This document shows positions 8,584 to 17,734 of a DNA stretch of 64,000 nt, piece after piece. The stretch's first letter is position 1, and the number at the start of each line of letters is the position of its first letter. The DNA is from Endozoicomonas sp. G2_1 (GTDB taxonomy: Bacteria > Pseudomonadota > Gammaproteobacteria > Enterobacterales > Alteromonadaceae): NCBI RefSeq assembly GCF_017744155.1, contig NZ_JAGHQT010000001.1, positions 62,001 through 126,000 of the forward strand, written 5' to 3'. Under the pieces are notes generated by a model. That model was not told the origin of the DNA. It was given only the letters and a program-made list of their open reading frames with translations, and did no database searches. The translations under genes were made by a program, and so were the position numbers.

Positions 8584-9003
8584 ATGAAATATTTACACGC
8601 CATGATCAGAGTGCAAGACGTTGACAAATCACTCGACTTTTACGTTAACAAACTCGGTTTAACCGAGATTCGCCGCAAAGACTACCCACAAGGTAAATTT
8701 ACCCTCATCTACCTTGCTACCGCTGAAGGCGAAGCAGAAATTGAACTTACCCATAACTGGGATCAAACTGAAGCCTATAGCCAAGGTAAAAACTTTGGTC
8801 ACTTTGCATTTAGCGTTGAAAATATTTATCAGCTTTGCCAACAGTTGCAAGACTCAGGTGTTGTCATTAATCGACCACCGCGCTGCGGTCACATGGCGTT
8901 TGTTAAATGTCCTGATGGCATTTCAATTGAGCTGTTGCAAGCCGGTGAGCCATTACCACCTCAAGAGCCTTGGTTGAGCATGGAAAACACGGGGTCTTGG
9001 TAA
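8584..9003 (+). CDS. gloA: Glyoxalase I / VOC-family metalloenzyme
   Basis: Predicted lactoylglutathione lyase, converting the methylglyoxal-glutathione hemithioacetal to S-lactoylglutathione. The two beta-alpha-beta-beta-beta modules of the VOC fold are visible, with the expected metal ligands His5 (YLHAMIRV), Glu54 (EIELTHNW), His73 (FGHFAFSV) and Glu116 (SIELLQ). The 139-residue length is close to E. coli GloA (135). It follows nth after 12 bp and may be cotranscribed with it. The C-terminal tail PPQEPWLSMENTGSW is unlike that of E. coli, so a different VOC substrate is possible. Confidence 0.8.
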   Translation: MKYLHAMIRVQDVDKSLDFYVNKLGLTEIRRKDYPQGKFTLIYLATAEGEAEIELTHNWDQTEAYSQGKNFGHFAFSVENIYQLCQQLQDSGVVINRPPRCGHMAFVKCPDGISIELLQAGEPLPPQEPWLSMENTGSW

Positions 9004-9024
9004 GCTAAACACTGAGAATCATTA

Positions 9025-9057
9025 AGCAACAGCGACCAATCATTGGAGGCTGTTGCT
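9025..9057. terminator. Hairpin between convergent genes
   Basis: AGCAACAGC (9025-9033) pairs with GCTGTTGCT (9049-9057), and the enclosed CCAAT/ATTGG can extend the stem. It lies between the convergent glyoxalase and lipoprotein hydrolase genes. A clear T tract is lacking. Confidence 0.45.
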
Positions 9058-9076
9058 ATTGAGGCTTTTATTAGCA

Positions 9077-10237
9077 TTACTGGACAATAGTTGCCATCGT
9101 GTGCTCTAAAGCAGAATAATACGGATTCCACGTTAATCGCGCGTGGATTTTGCCTTGCTCTTCATAGCCCCATGCCGAATACCACACTTCAGCGCCATTT
9201 TCACAAGCGCTATTGGCATCATCATCAAAGCTATTCATACACATCAAGTGCTCGCCGTTAACACCGTAATACGAATTGTTTTTTGCAAACAACGGACTCA
9301 TGTGAGAGCCAGTACTCACCCTACTCGACGCTAATTTCATGGTCAAAGTTTGAATCGATTTATCGTCAAATGTCGACTCGCCATACCATATCAATTGATT
9401 ATTAGGGTTGTTAAAGCGTGTTTGATACAAACTTCTTACTGCCTCAGGATCAACAACGCTATCGGCTTCACTAAGTACGATTAACGTTGGCATCGACAAC
9501 GTTTGCGAGTTCAATAAACTGCGCAGCTTCACTGCACTGTCTGAATACGCAATAGCTCCTTTTAACGGCGCAGACGTGTAACGAGCTAAATTTTTTTCCT
9601 CAGCCTCATAGCCATCAATAAATAAAGCGACAAATGGCGCTAACCGTTCAAGTTTTGGCGTTTTAGATTGAAAGCCTGGAGAAAACAACATTAAGCCGTC
9701 AACATCACCTTGTTCAAGCGAGTGAATAGTGACTAAATTACCTCCTGTTGAAAAGCCGCCCAACCACACTTTATCGAAGTCGCGTTTCAACAAACTTGCA
9801 TAGTGGTCGACAATACCTTGCCAATCGGCATAAGTAGGCAACATTAAATCGCTTGGTTTACTGCCATGACCAGGCAATAACAAGGTTTGCACATAGAAAC
9901 CCTGGTTTGCTAGTGACTTTGCTAAGTCAGAAAAACTGAAAGGTGAATCACCTAAACCGTGGACGAGCAAAATAGCTTTTTCGCTAGCACTTTTATCACC
10001 GAGCTCAAATGGCATATTCATCGCCAACTCTTTTTCCCTGTCCGGACTAATAAAGTCTCTGTTGATCTCAAGCCAAGCTTTTGTCGATTTTAAGTAATCA
10101 CTGTAAGACGACTGGAGATAGTTGTAGTAATCAGGCGATTGATACAGAGGTGCTTTATTTTCGCTATTCAGCAGCGTGCAACCGACTATGGCTACTGCCG
10201 CAATGGCGAGTAGTGTTAATTTGAGCAAAGTTTTCAT
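9077..10237 (-). CDS. Alpha/beta-hydrolase lipoprotein
   Basis: A signal peptide ends in a lipobox (IVGC, Cys20), so the protein should be lipid-anchored in the envelope. The hydrolase domain shows the oxyanion-hole motif LVHGLGDS (residues 91-98), the nucleophile elbow GFSTGG (Ser163), an acid in LSEADSVVD and the catalytic His in STGSHMSP. It belongs to the esterase/monoacylglycerol-lipase-like group; the substrate is not predictable. Length 386 residues. It stands alone, convergent with the glyoxalase gene. Confidence 0.8.
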   Translation of the reverse strand: MKTLLKLTLLAIAAVAIVGCTLLNSENKAPLYQSPDYYNYLQSSYSDYLKSTKAWLEINRDFISPDREKELAMNMPFELGDKSASEKAILLVHGLGDSPFSFSDLAKSLANQGFYVQTLLLPGHGSKPSDLMLPTYADWQGIVDHYASLLKRDFDKVWLGGFSTGGNLVTIHSLEQGDVDGLMLFSPGFQSKTPKLERLAPFVALFIDGYEAEEKNLARYTSAPLKGAIAYSDSAVKLRSLLNSQTLSMPTLIVLSEADSVVDPEAVRSLYQTRFNNPNNQLIWYGESTFDDKSIQTLTMKLASSRVSTGSHMSPLFAKNNSYYGVNGEHLMCMNSFDDDANSACENGAEVWYSAWGYEEQGKIHARLTWNPYYSALEHTMATIVQ

Positions 10238-10364
10238 GAACTCACCTGAATAATTAAGAATTTATTAATAGCTAAAGGATAAAGAAACACAACTCACAAG
10301 TCGTTAAACAAAGTTACAAGATTTGTATACATATCAGTGTTTCTTTTGCAGCCAAGCACTATAA

Positions 10365-11030
10365 CTATTGAGTAAGGTGGTTGATTTCTTTACAACCCAG
10401 TACCTGCTTGTCAAAGCCAAATTTGGTGACATGAATCATCGCTTTGCCGAATTTACTGGTTGTGGTTACCATATTGGGTATCAAACGCTTCAATAGCGGA
10501 TACAAAGGTTTAATCACATAAGTGGCGTATCGATTCATTTTAGACCTAATTTCAACATTGTTATCAGGGTAAGTAATCGCAGGCCTGAAAACATAAGCGC
10601 TTTTAAAGCCCGTGTTAAGGATCGCCTGTTCTGCTTCTGCTTTAACTCGCGCCCACATAGCTTTGCCATTAATGTCCGCACCCTCAGCCGATATAAAGCT
10701 AAAGCTTATTTCGGGGTTCAGTTGCCGTATTTTGTCAGCAAATGTCTGCGATAGCGCTAAGGTCACGCTTCGATATGCCTGTTCGCTCATACCATTTGAG
10801 GAAGCGCCCAAACAATAGAAGCATGCGTCAAAGCCTTCTAACTTTTGCTCTATTGCAGAGAGATTAGAAAAATTAGGCAAGATTATTTCTTCGAGTTTGT
10901 CTGACGATATATTTACCGAGCTACGACTTATACTGACCACAGAGCTAACTTGATCGTTTTCAAGGCACTCTTGTAATACTCCGCCTCCGAGAAAGCCAGT
11001 TGCTCCGGTAATCAATACTCTTAGTCCCAT
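10365..11030 (-). CDS. NAD(P)-binding Rossmann-fold protein (atypical SDR)
   Basis: The N-terminus LRVLITGATGFLGGGV is the glycine-rich dinucleotide-binding motif of NAD-dependent epimerase/dehydratase-like proteins. The short length (221 residues) and the central CFYCLGASSNGMSEQAYRSV segment resemble the HTATIP2/YwnB group of atypical SDRs, for which substrates are mostly unknown. A gap of 29 bp follows the upstream hydrolase gene on the same strand, so the two may form an operon. Confidence 0.75.
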   Translation of the reverse strand: MGLRVLITGATGFLGGGVLQECLENDQVSSVVSISRSSVNISSDKLEEIILPNFSNLSAIEQKLEGFDACFYCLGASSNGMSEQAYRSVTLALSQTFADKIRQLNPEISFSFISAEGADINGKAMWARVKAEAEQAILNTGFKSAYVFRPAITYPDNNVEIRSKMNRYATYVIKPLYPLLKRLIPNMVTTTSKFGKAMIHVTKFGFDKQVLGCKEINHLTQ

Positions 11031-11059
11031 AATCTTGCCTTTAATGTTGTTTTGAATAA

Positions 11060-11986
11060 CTACTTGTTAAAAAATTCCGCTAATGCATCTGCGGATACTT
11101 TGACTGCCTCAGGATTGTGGTAAAAGTCAACGTGACTGAAACCAGATACCGCTAGCACTTCCGGGTTATTGGTCAGCTTCTCAATAAATGCTGTCGAACA
11201 AATCGCCGTTGGCGCATCTTTGCCGTAAACAACAAGTGTTGGTTGAACAATTTTATCGGCATAGTGTTCACACAATGAAAATAGCGATTGCATGGCCTGG
11301 TCACCAATATGCATATTGGTGAAATTCTCGACTGCCTTAGGGCCTTTAACACCATCTCGACCATAATAGTCGTAAGTTTCACCAGCCATTTCAGGAAAAT
11401 CAGCAGTGCCAGTAAACTCTTCTCGTGATTGCTCGTCGTTGAGGCCAAAAGGCGCAACATAGTCAGCTTGGTTAGATGCGTAAATTTTCTGTTTCGACGC
11501 GTTAGCCGCAGCAATCATTTGATGTACAACTGTTTTGTCTGTCCACTGAAATGGGTCTGCTGCCATCATGCCTGAAACAGTTGCTAGCTTTTTAATACGG
11601 TGGTCGGTAACAGACGCTGACGAAATAATCGAGCCACCCTGACAGATACCAAGACCATAAATATCATCAACAAACGGCAGAGTGCCTAAGTATGAAACCG
11701 CATCCCAAGTATTTTCAATCAGTCTGAACATGTAACGAGATTGCTTGTTTTCACCGGCTAATACTGGCGAATCGCCCATCCCCAGATAATCAAACGCTAA
11801 AAAGACAAAACCTCTTTTTGCCATTTCTGGACCATAAGTACCGAGTACTTGTTCTTTAACTTGCGGGAACGGACTAGCACCAACAATCGCTTTGTATTTT
11901 TTGTTCTCATCAAAGCCTTCTGGTAGATATAAGTTGCCAACTAATTCAACACCAAATGATTTAAACGTTACGCTCTTAATATTCAT
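11060..11986 (-). CDS. Alpha/beta hydrolase of the dienelactone hydrolase/YcjY type
   Basis: 308 residues. The nucleophile elbow reads GLGICQGGS, placing a cysteine (residue 115) where serine is usual, as in dienelactone hydrolase and the E. coli YcjY family. An aspartate candidate is in VVYGKDAPTA and the catalytic histidine in SGFSHVDFY near the C-terminus. No signal peptide, so cytoplasmic. Substrate unknown. It is divergent from the histidine kinase gene and probably cotranscribed with the SDR gene downstream. Confidence 0.75.
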   Translation of the reverse strand: MNIKSVTFKSFGVELVGNLYLPEGFDENKKYKAIVGASPFPQVKEQVLGTYGPEMAKRGFVFLAFDYLGMGDSPVLAGENKQSRYMFRLIENTWDAVSYLGTLPFVDDIYGLGICQGGSIISSASVTDHRIKKLATVSGMMAADPFQWTDKTVVHQMIAAANASKQKIYASNQADYVAPFGLNDEQSREEFTGTADFPEMAGETYDYYGRDGVKGPKAVENFTNMHIGDQAMQSLFSLCEHYADKIVQPTLVVYGKDAPTAICSTAFIEKLTNNPEVLAVSGFSHVDFYHNPEAVKVSADALAEFFNK

Positions 11987-12347
11987 ATAACACCTCTAGT
12001 TTTGGTTTAAAGCATATCTGTTGAGCAATGTATGCAACGTTATATGCTTTGACGGATTGCGATAGTCGCAGAGCACAGCCTCTGCTGTTTCAACTAACCT
12101 TCTGTTTGAATGCTCTAATCAATGTCAACTAGTGCTTAAACAGCGAAGGACTTTTTATGGGGTTCATTATTGTTGAATAGGTCTAGTAAGTCAGTGCACA
12201 AAACTGCGAAACTTGTATACAAAACGACAGCTAAAAAAACGGCACAACATCACTGTAAGAAATAAAAATCATACTTTAGTAGGCTTACCTAAAGAGTAAT
12301 ATGTAGTACGCTAGATAGCTTATTATCGCCAAGCTCAACTATCTTCA
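11987..12347. other. Intergenic region between divergent hydrolase and histidine kinase genes
   Basis: 361 bp without a credible gene. It must hold promoters for both flanking genes. The only structured signals I see are two motifs shared with the response-regulator upstream region (12223-12234 and 12260-12297), listed separately. Confidence 0.6.
12223..12297. promoter_or_regulatory. Candidate operator upstream of the hybrid kinase, shared with the response-regulator gene
   Basis: ACGACAGCTAAA (12223-12234) and AAATAAAAATCAT (12260-12272) both recur in the same orientation at 14770-14781 and 14779-14791. TACTTTAGTAG (12272-12282) recurs there inverted (14794-14804). Here it also forms an imperfect dyad, CTTTAG-N9-CTAAAG (12275-12280 and 12290-12295). 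Sharing between two regulator genes suggests a common transcription-factor site, possibly for the response regulator itself. Confidence 0.5.
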
Positions 12348-14072
12348 ATGTACAAAGACGCAGCTCAATCCCTCGGTTTTCACCAAGTAGAAGTCAACAA
12401 CTTTATCGAGCGTGAAAAAGCACAACGCGTTGTTGCCATTCACAAGCAAACCTTAATGATGCAGGCAATTTTCATCATCGCCTGTGCTTGGGTTTTTGCC
12501 GATGTCGTTGACCGCGGTATTATTCTCATTTGGCTGTCGCTACAGTTTCTTGTGCTATCTATGCGCTTTGCGTTGACTCATTGGTATTTTCAAATCAAAG
12601 GTTCAACTGTTTTAAATAAAACATTTACAACGCTTTCTTTGTGCTTGTGTTTTATCAATAGCTTACTGTGGGGGGCTTCAGCGTTTTATCTCGACTTTCA
12701 ACAATACCCGCAAGAGTCTGTATTTCTTATTACCATAAACCTAGGCATTGGCATTGGCAGTACTGGTATTGGTGGCTATTGGTTAAGCTACTTTTTAACC
12801 TATACCGTCACGTTTATGACTGTGTTTATGGTTGCCTTTTTAGTGGGGGTACCAGAGCCAAACTTTTTACTGGCGGCAATATTTCTCGCCTTTACTTTGT
12901 ACTTGTCGAAAGTTGTTTACGTCGCCTACAAAGGGAATATTCAAAACTTACTGCTAAGAAAACAAAACGAGGTTTTAGCAAAATCACGCACCGATTTTTT
13001 AGCCGCGGCGAGTCATGATTTGCGACAACCCTTACAAGCTCTAAACCTATTTTTGTCTGCATTGAACAATGGCTCAAGCGACAACACACAAATACTCAAA
13101 CAGCTGAAATCTAGCACCCACTCGCTCAATGCGCTATTGAATCATATGCTCGATGTTTCAGCGCTCGATGCCGACTCTGTTGAAATCAACATCCAACCAA
13201 TTGCCATTGACAACATACTCGACGAACTAAAAGAACGATTTAGCCATGCAGCAGAGAAAAAGAATATAGAGCTTGTTATACCTAAAACCAAGGACTGGGT
13301 ATGTGCTGACAAAGTTTTACTGGAGCGCGCTCTAGCAAATTTGATCGATAATGCCATTAAATACACCGTCGAAGGTCAAGTAGCGGTTTCAGTTGACGAG
13401 CAAAGTGAACAGGCTATTTCAATCTCTGTCCGAGATTCAGGTATTGGTATTAGCGACGAGCAACAACAGCACATTTTTGATGAGTTTTATCAAGTTGGCA
13501 ATAAAGAACGCAATAGCGAACATGGTGTTGGCCTTGGCCTGTCAATTGTGAAACGTATTTGCTTGCTCATGAATATCAATATCTTGGTCGATTCTCACCC
13601 AGAATCTGGTTCTCTGTTTAGTTTGGTCCTGCCAAAGGCAGACAAACCAGCGACAGCACCTCAACCGACTCAACAAGAAAAACTCTTTGATAGTGATCTA
13701 AACAATATTTGTGCGTTAGTGATTGAAGATAACAAAAATGTTCGAGAAGCCTTGTGTTCACAATTGGCTTTGTGGGGCATGGAAGTGCTAGCCGCAGAGT
13801 CGGAAGCAGATATAGGTAAGTTGGTGATAGAGGCACCTAAACCCGACATCGTGCTGTCGGATTATAGACTAGTCGACTGCACTGGTGTCGAAGCAATCGA
13901 AAACTTACAGGCGCTCTATGGCACCACTCATATTCCTAGCATCATCATTAGTGGGGACACAGCGCCAGAAGTTATCGACCAAGTAAAAGCAAGCGGCTAC
14001 ACCTTGCTCCATAAACCTGTAAAGCCAGCGCAACTACGTGCAGTGATACAAAGAAAGTTATTTCAGAGCTAA
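12348..14072 (+). CDS. Hybrid sensor histidine kinase with C-terminal receiver domain
   Basis: 574 residues. About five to six hydrophobic segments fill residues 38-195 with no large periplasmic domain. The HisKA domain has the phosphoacceptor His223 in ASHDLRQPLQAL. The ATP-binding domain shows LIDNAIKYT (N box), RDSGIGIS (G1) and GVGLGLSIVKR (G2). A receiver domain follows from about residue 450, with the acidic pair in VIEDN, phosphoacceptor Asp in VLSDYRL and the conserved Lys in LLHKPVKP. The signal is unknown. Its stop codon overlaps the stop of the convergent LuxR-type regulator gene, which shares upstream motifs and is a likely partner. Confidence 0.9.
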   Translation: MYKDAAQSLGFHQVEVNNFIEREKAQRVVAIHKQTLMMQAIFIIACAWVFADVVDRGIILIWLSLQFLVLSMRFALTHWYFQIKGSTVLNKTFTTLSLCLCFINSLLWGASAFYLDFQQYPQESVFLITINLGIGIGSTGIGGYWLSYFLTYTVTFMTVFMVAFLVGVPEPNFLLAAIFLAFTLYLSKVVYVAYKGNIQNLLLRKQNEVLAKSRTDFLAAASHDLRQPLQALNLFLSALNNGSSDNTQILKQLKSSTHSLNALLNHMLDVSALDADSVEINIQPIAIDNILDELKERFSHAAEKKNIELVIPKTKDWVCADKVLLERALANLIDNAIKYTVEGQVAVSVDEQSEQAISISVRDSGIGISDEQQQHIFDEFYQVGNKERNSEHGVGLGLSIVKRICLLMNINILVDSHPESGSLFSLVLPKADKPATAPQPTQQEKLFDSDLNNICALVIEDNKNVREALCSQLALWGMEVLAAESEADIGKLVIEAPKPDIVLSDYRLVDCTGVEAIENLQALYGTTHIPSIIISGDTAPEVIDQVKASGYTLLHKPVKPAQLRAVIQRKLFQS

Positions 14073-14704
14073 CCGGTTGATAGAATTTTTAATTCAACAG
14101 ACTTTTGCACACAGTCAACGCGGTTTTTTGCACCAATAATTTTAAAAATGCTTTGTAAGTGAGATTTAACCGTAGTTTCACTGATGAACAAAACATTGGC
14201 AATATTTTGATTGGAGTGTCCCTGCTGCACCATAGTTAAAATTTCTAACTGCCTATTACTCAATACCGTTTGCGTATTTTCCTCGGCAAACTTAGTCATA
14301 TTGTTGAGTGCGGCTTTCAATTTGGGCGGAATAAAAGTATTACCTTGATAGATAGTGAGCAAGGCATTAACAAGCTCTTCAGGTAATAGAGATTTTGGCA
14401 GAAAGCCCAGCGCTCCCAACTCGAACGCCTGCTTGAGTTGCTGAATATTTTCACTTGCCGACATAATAGCAACTGGCACGTAAATATCTCTGTTGAGCAA
14501 TGCTCGCATAAACGAGATACCGTCCATATTAGGCATTGCTATATCCAAGACAATTAAATCGACATCATGATTCTGATTTAAATAGCTCAACGCACAATGA
14601 GCATCTTCCATCACTACAACATCAAATTTGTGCTCAGAAGACAACAAGGATGCTTTCAAGCCACTACTAAACAGCGGGTGGTCATCTAAATTAAGTATTT
14701 TCAC
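14069..14704 (-). CDS. LuxR/NarL-type response regulator
   Basis: An N-terminal receiver domain (LNLDDHPLF acidic pair, phosphoacceptor Asp in LIVLDIAMPNMDG, Lys in LPKS) is followed by a C-terminal LuxR helix-turn-helix with LSNRQLEILTMVQQGHSNQN and SETTVKSHLQSIF. I choose the GTG at 14704 (start V-KILNLDD) because it gives the usual N-terminus; a TTG 27 bases further upstream is the alternative. It overlaps the convergent hybrid kinase gene by 4 bases at the stops. Confidence 0.9.
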   Translation of the reverse strand: MKILNLDDHPLFSSGLKASLLSSEHKFDVVVMEDAHCALSYLNQNHDVDLIVLDIAMPNMDGISFMRALLNRDIYVPVAIMSASENIQQLKQAFELGALGFLPKSLLPEELVNALLTIYQGNTFIPPKLKAALNNMTKFAEENTQTVLSNRQLEILTMVQQGHSNQNIANVLFISETTVKSHLQSIFKIIGAKNRVDCVQKSVELKILSTG

Positions 14705-14769
14705 AGTGCAATTAAACCCAAGTGATAGCAAAACTATTCTAGCTCTGTTTTTTCTAACAATACCAGCAA

Positions 14770-14811
14770 ACGACAGCTAAATAAAAATCATTACTACTAA
14801 AGTATGATTTT
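14770..14811. promoter_or_regulatory. Candidate operator between the response regulator and a secreted-protein gene
   Basis: It contains ACGACAGCTAAA (14770-14781), AAATAAAAATCAT (14779-14791) and CTACTAAAGTA (14794-14804), all shared with the hybrid kinase upstream region. Here AAAATCAT and ATGATTTT also flank the CTACTAAAGT core as a dyad (14784-14811). It lies between divergent genes (14704 leftward, 14891 rightward), so it could control both. Confidence 0.5.
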
Positions 14812-14890
14812 GTCACGAAAGCCTGCGCTATGGACATAACATGCTGGTCGCCCATCAAAAAACTAATTGAGTATAAAATAGGAAAACAAC

Positions 14891-15691
14891 ATGCAGAAAA
14901 AATCGTTACTTATCTCGTTAAGCGTTTGTTTTTTAACAACTACATCAATAGCGCACGCTGACTTATTTGATAAGCTAAAAAATAAATCAGAACAAGCAGC
15001 TAAAAAACTGATCAAACAAGGCGACAAAAAACAGCCATCCGCACCTGCACAGCCCACAGCTTCGGCAACAGCAACAAATAGTGACCAAACTATTAGCTTG
15101 GGCGATGGCCCAAGTGAAAATTTAACTAAGTTTACCAAGTGTGCTGGTCTTGACCTAAGTAATGTCATGGTCGGTGAATACGGCGATTACACTTTCCAAC
15201 AAGGTTTCTCTACCGAAGAACGTTCAGGCCTTGTTAATCGAAGTAAGCACCAAGTGTCGAGCGACTGTATTTTGCCATCGTTAAAGCCTCTGCAAGTGGT
15301 TTATATGGAAGTCGATACCGAAAAATACGATGACATGGGCTACAACTGGACGATGCAGTGTGTACGTTCAGACAAGCCGCAGGAAGGCGTTTTGAAAGAG
15401 GCGAGAAGTGAATATCCAGTTAAAGTCACCTACTTAGCAGGTAAAGATATTATGCTGCACTGTGGTCACAGTGAAGAACACGTCGAAGCTTGTGCAGAAG
15501 GTTCTAATGGCTCGCGCAGCCGCGCTTGGGATGATGTGTTAGACAGCCGCGGTAAAACGATGTTAACTGTTTTAGCTAAGCAAAGTATGCTTGCGCCCAA
15601 AGGCGGCGAGAAACTCTATTGCCAATACTACAACAAGAAAACCAAAACTAGCTTATTTGGCTTTGAATACATAAGAACGCCTTTTAACTAA
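14891..15691 (+). CDS. Secreted protein of unknown function
   Basis: 266 residues with a signal peptide (cleavage likely after SIAHA, about residue 23). A lysine-rich helical stretch and an Ala/Thr/Pro-rich linker (about 30-65) precede a folded region with several cysteines (in TKCAGL, SSDCIL, MQCVRS, LHCGHS, EACAEG, LYCQYY) that could form disulfides in the periplasm. I do not recognise the family. It is divergent from the response-regulator gene and shares its candidate operator. Confidence 0.7.
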   Translation: MQKKSLLISLSVCFLTTTSIAHADLFDKLKNKSEQAAKKLIKQGDKKQPSAPAQPTASATATNSDQTISLGDGPSENLTKFTKCAGLDLSNVMVGEYGDYTFQQGFSTEERSGLVNRSKHQVSSDCILPSLKPLQVVYMEVDTEKYDDMGYNWTMQCVRSDKPQEGVLKEARSEYPVKVTYLAGKDIMLHCGHSEEHVEACAEGSNGSRSRAWDDVLDSRGKTMLTVLAKQSMLAPKGGEKLYCQYYNKKTKTSLFGFEYIRTPFN

Positions 15692-15771
15692 AAACGCTAG
15701 AGAGCCCCACTATCCCATACCAACTGTGGCGCAGTAATATAACGAATATAAACTGCGCCAATTTGTTAATG

Positions 15772-16227
15772 TCATGCATTTTGATAACGCATTTGAAATT
15801 CAAATTCCGTTTGGCCAATGACTTCAAAACCATGGCGCAAATATAAACTGCGTGCAGGGTTGTCGAACAACACGTTTAAGGTAATTGGCAGCTTTAAACT
15901 ATTCGCTTTGTTCTTGACCGAATTGAGTACCTTAGCGCCAATACCTTTGTTGTGGAATTTGGGTAAAATTTGGAACTGGCGAATGTGTAAACGGTCGCTA
16001 AATCGCGCCAACTTTAACAAGCCAACGGCATTCCCGTTGACTTCAATAATCAATGAATCGCCGAAACTCTCGTGAATCCGTGATAGATGATATTGATCTG
16101 ATGTGTCAAAACCGGCTTTGTTCAGGTGATCGTTCATTGAAAGCTTGCGCAAATTCAATAAAAACTCAATATCTTGCGGCTGTGCGCTGCGATAACTTAG
16201 TTTGACGCTAATTTTGTGCTCTGTCAC
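15772..16227 (-). CDS. GNAT-family N-acetyltransferase
   Basis: 151 residues, GTG start at 16227. The GNAT fold is visible: the beta4 strand (LHIRQFQILPKFHN), followed by the acetyl-CoA pyrophosphate loop in the HNKGIGAKVL segment, and the C-terminal NPARSLYLRHGFEVIG motif. The acceptor substrate cannot be deduced. Convergent with the secreted-protein gene. Confidence 0.85.
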   Translation of the reverse strand: MTEHKISVKLSYRSAQPQDIEFLLNLRKLSMNDHLNKAGFDTSDQYHLSRIHESFGDSLIIEVNGNAVGLLKLARFSDRLHIRQFQILPKFHNKGIGAKVLNSVKNKANSLKLPITLNVLFDNPARSLYLRHGFEVIGQTEFEFQMRYQNA

Positions 16228-16265
16228 TTTACTACCTGCAGAGTGTCTATATATTTTTATTCAGC

Positions 16266-16979
16266 TTACTTTATGGTTTGTAAGCCTTGATTAAACAAAG
16301 CCACTAAAGCTTCGCTCTTTGCATTACCTCTTGGGAATAACAAATGCGTTGTACCTCGGATAAACGGTCGATAGTGCACTGCCAACCGCTCGCGTTGCGA
16401 AGAATTAAATTCTTGATCAAGTAAATATGAGGCGACTATTTCCGAGACGAGAATAACGTCGACATCGCTGTTTAGCAAACGCTTAATGTTTTCTTGGTCG
16501 GAGTCGGCAAATCGAATATCCAACATCGAACGATCGGTAAGCGACCAAAACTCGCTGGTGTAGGTAAAACTGCGTATCGCACCAATGCGATAGTCAGATA
16601 AATCTAACAAGCTATGCCAGTTGTTTAAACTCTCACCTTTGCGATGCATTAAGACAATTTTTTCAAAAGAAAGCGGCTCACTGCAAATAAATTGTTGTTG
16701 TCGCTGCTGGTCGCAAAACCAAAAGGCACTGGCGTCATACACGCCACCTCGCGCAGATTCGATATTTTCTGACCAATCGACAAAGTGAAAATTCACTTCG
16801 ATATCAACCGCGGCAAAGGCATCAATTATTTTTTTAGTGATAAAGCTTTCAGAGGAATTTGGTGCATGTTGATAACTAAAGGGAGGATAGCTTGAAATAA
16901 CAATATCTAGTGGTTCAGCCACTGCGGTTCTTACTATGCTAAAAACTACTAATGCGAATACGGTTAACTGTCGAAACAC
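16266..16979 (-). CDS. Periplasmic amino-acid-type solute-binding protein (SBP family 3)
   Basis: The frame is open to a TTG at 17039, but the GTG at 16979 gives a clean signal peptide ending near TAVA, so I prefer it (238 residues). The mature part begins EPLDIVISSYPPFSYQ, typical of family-3 solute-binding proteins, and continues through the ITKKIIDAF and VNFHFVDW segments. No permease or ATPase gene lies nearby. Such stand-alone members are common in this group of marine bacteria and may serve sensing rather than uptake. Confidence 0.75.
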   Translation of the reverse strand: MFRQLTVFALVVFSIVRTAVAEPLDIVISSYPPFSYQHAPNSSESFITKKIIDAFAAVDIEVNFHFVDWSENIESARGGVYDASAFWFCDQQRQQQFICSEPLSFEKIVLMHRKGESLNNWHSLLDLSDYRIGAIRSFTYTSEFWSLTDRSMLDIRFADSDQENIKRLLNSDVDVILVSEIVASYLLDQEFNSSQRERLAVHYRPFIRGTTHLLFPRGNAKSEALVALFNQGLQTIK

Positions 16980-17133
16980 TGCGCGATTACCTAACGTAAA
17001 ATAAACTACTCTTCCATCTATCCCATACTGTTCTTCCAAGGCGCTGCTATGATAACAAATACAGTGGATATTTTCTCTACATTCGATAGAATCAGCGCTA
17101 GTTATTTATTCCACATAGTAGTTTCAACTGAAT

Positions 17134-17685
17134 ATGCACGCCATTTTCGAATACATCCCCCTTATTGTTTTTTTCGTTGTTTTTAAATTTGCAGACATTT
17201 ATTGGGCAACAGGCTCACTCATAGTCACGTCTGCCCTACAAATTCTTTACTACCTCATTAAAAAAGAGCCAGTGCCGACAAGACAATGGATATTCTTCGG
17301 TTTGATTGCGGTATTTGGCAGTTTAACCATATTTTTTCATGACGATGCCTTTATCAAATGGAAAGTAACATTGATTAATGGCGTTTTTGCCATCGCATTA
17401 TTAGTGTCAGATTTTGTTTTTAAGAAAAACTTAATCAAACAATTTCTCGGCGAATCGTTAACACTACCGGAGCCAATTTGGCGTCGTCTTAACCTTGCAT
17501 GGGTGAGCTTTTTTGTCTTGTGTGGTGGTTTAAATCTCTATATTGCGTTTAATTTCGAACAAGAAATCTGGGTCAACTTTAAAGTGTTTGGTTTAACCAT
17601 TATGACGTTTGTCTTCGCACTTGGCTCGGTCTTGTCTCTGTACAAATACTTACCGCAAGACGAAGAATCAGATAAAACCGAATAA
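17134..17685 (+). CDS. yciB: Inner membrane septation protein A family (YciB)
   Basis: 183 residues with about five membrane helices. The start FEYIPLIVFFVVFKFADIYWAT and the LPEPIWRRLNLAW motif are characteristic of YciB/IspZ (179 residues in E. coli), a protein implicated in envelope and division-related processes. It is followed by yciI, the same neighbourhood as in other gammaproteobacteria. Confidence 0.95.
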   Translation: MHAIFEYIPLIVFFVVFKFADIYWATGSLIVTSALQILYYLIKKEPVPTRQWIFFGLIAVFGSLTIFFHDDAFIKWKVTLINGVFAIALLVSDFVFKKNLIKQFLGESLTLPEPIWRRLNLAWVSFFVLCGGLNLYIAFNFEQEIWVNFKVFGLTIMTFVFALGSVLSLYKYLPQDEESDKTE

Positions 17686-17734
17686 TTACCCATACTAATC
17701 GCCAATACAAACGCCAAAACAATAGGATGATTAA

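Noticed and set aside
9077-11986. A catabolic operon formed by the three minus-strand hydrolase/SDR genes
   Set aside because: Only the SDR and YcjY-like genes are close together; the lipoprotein hydrolase is 127 bp away, and no common pathway can be named.
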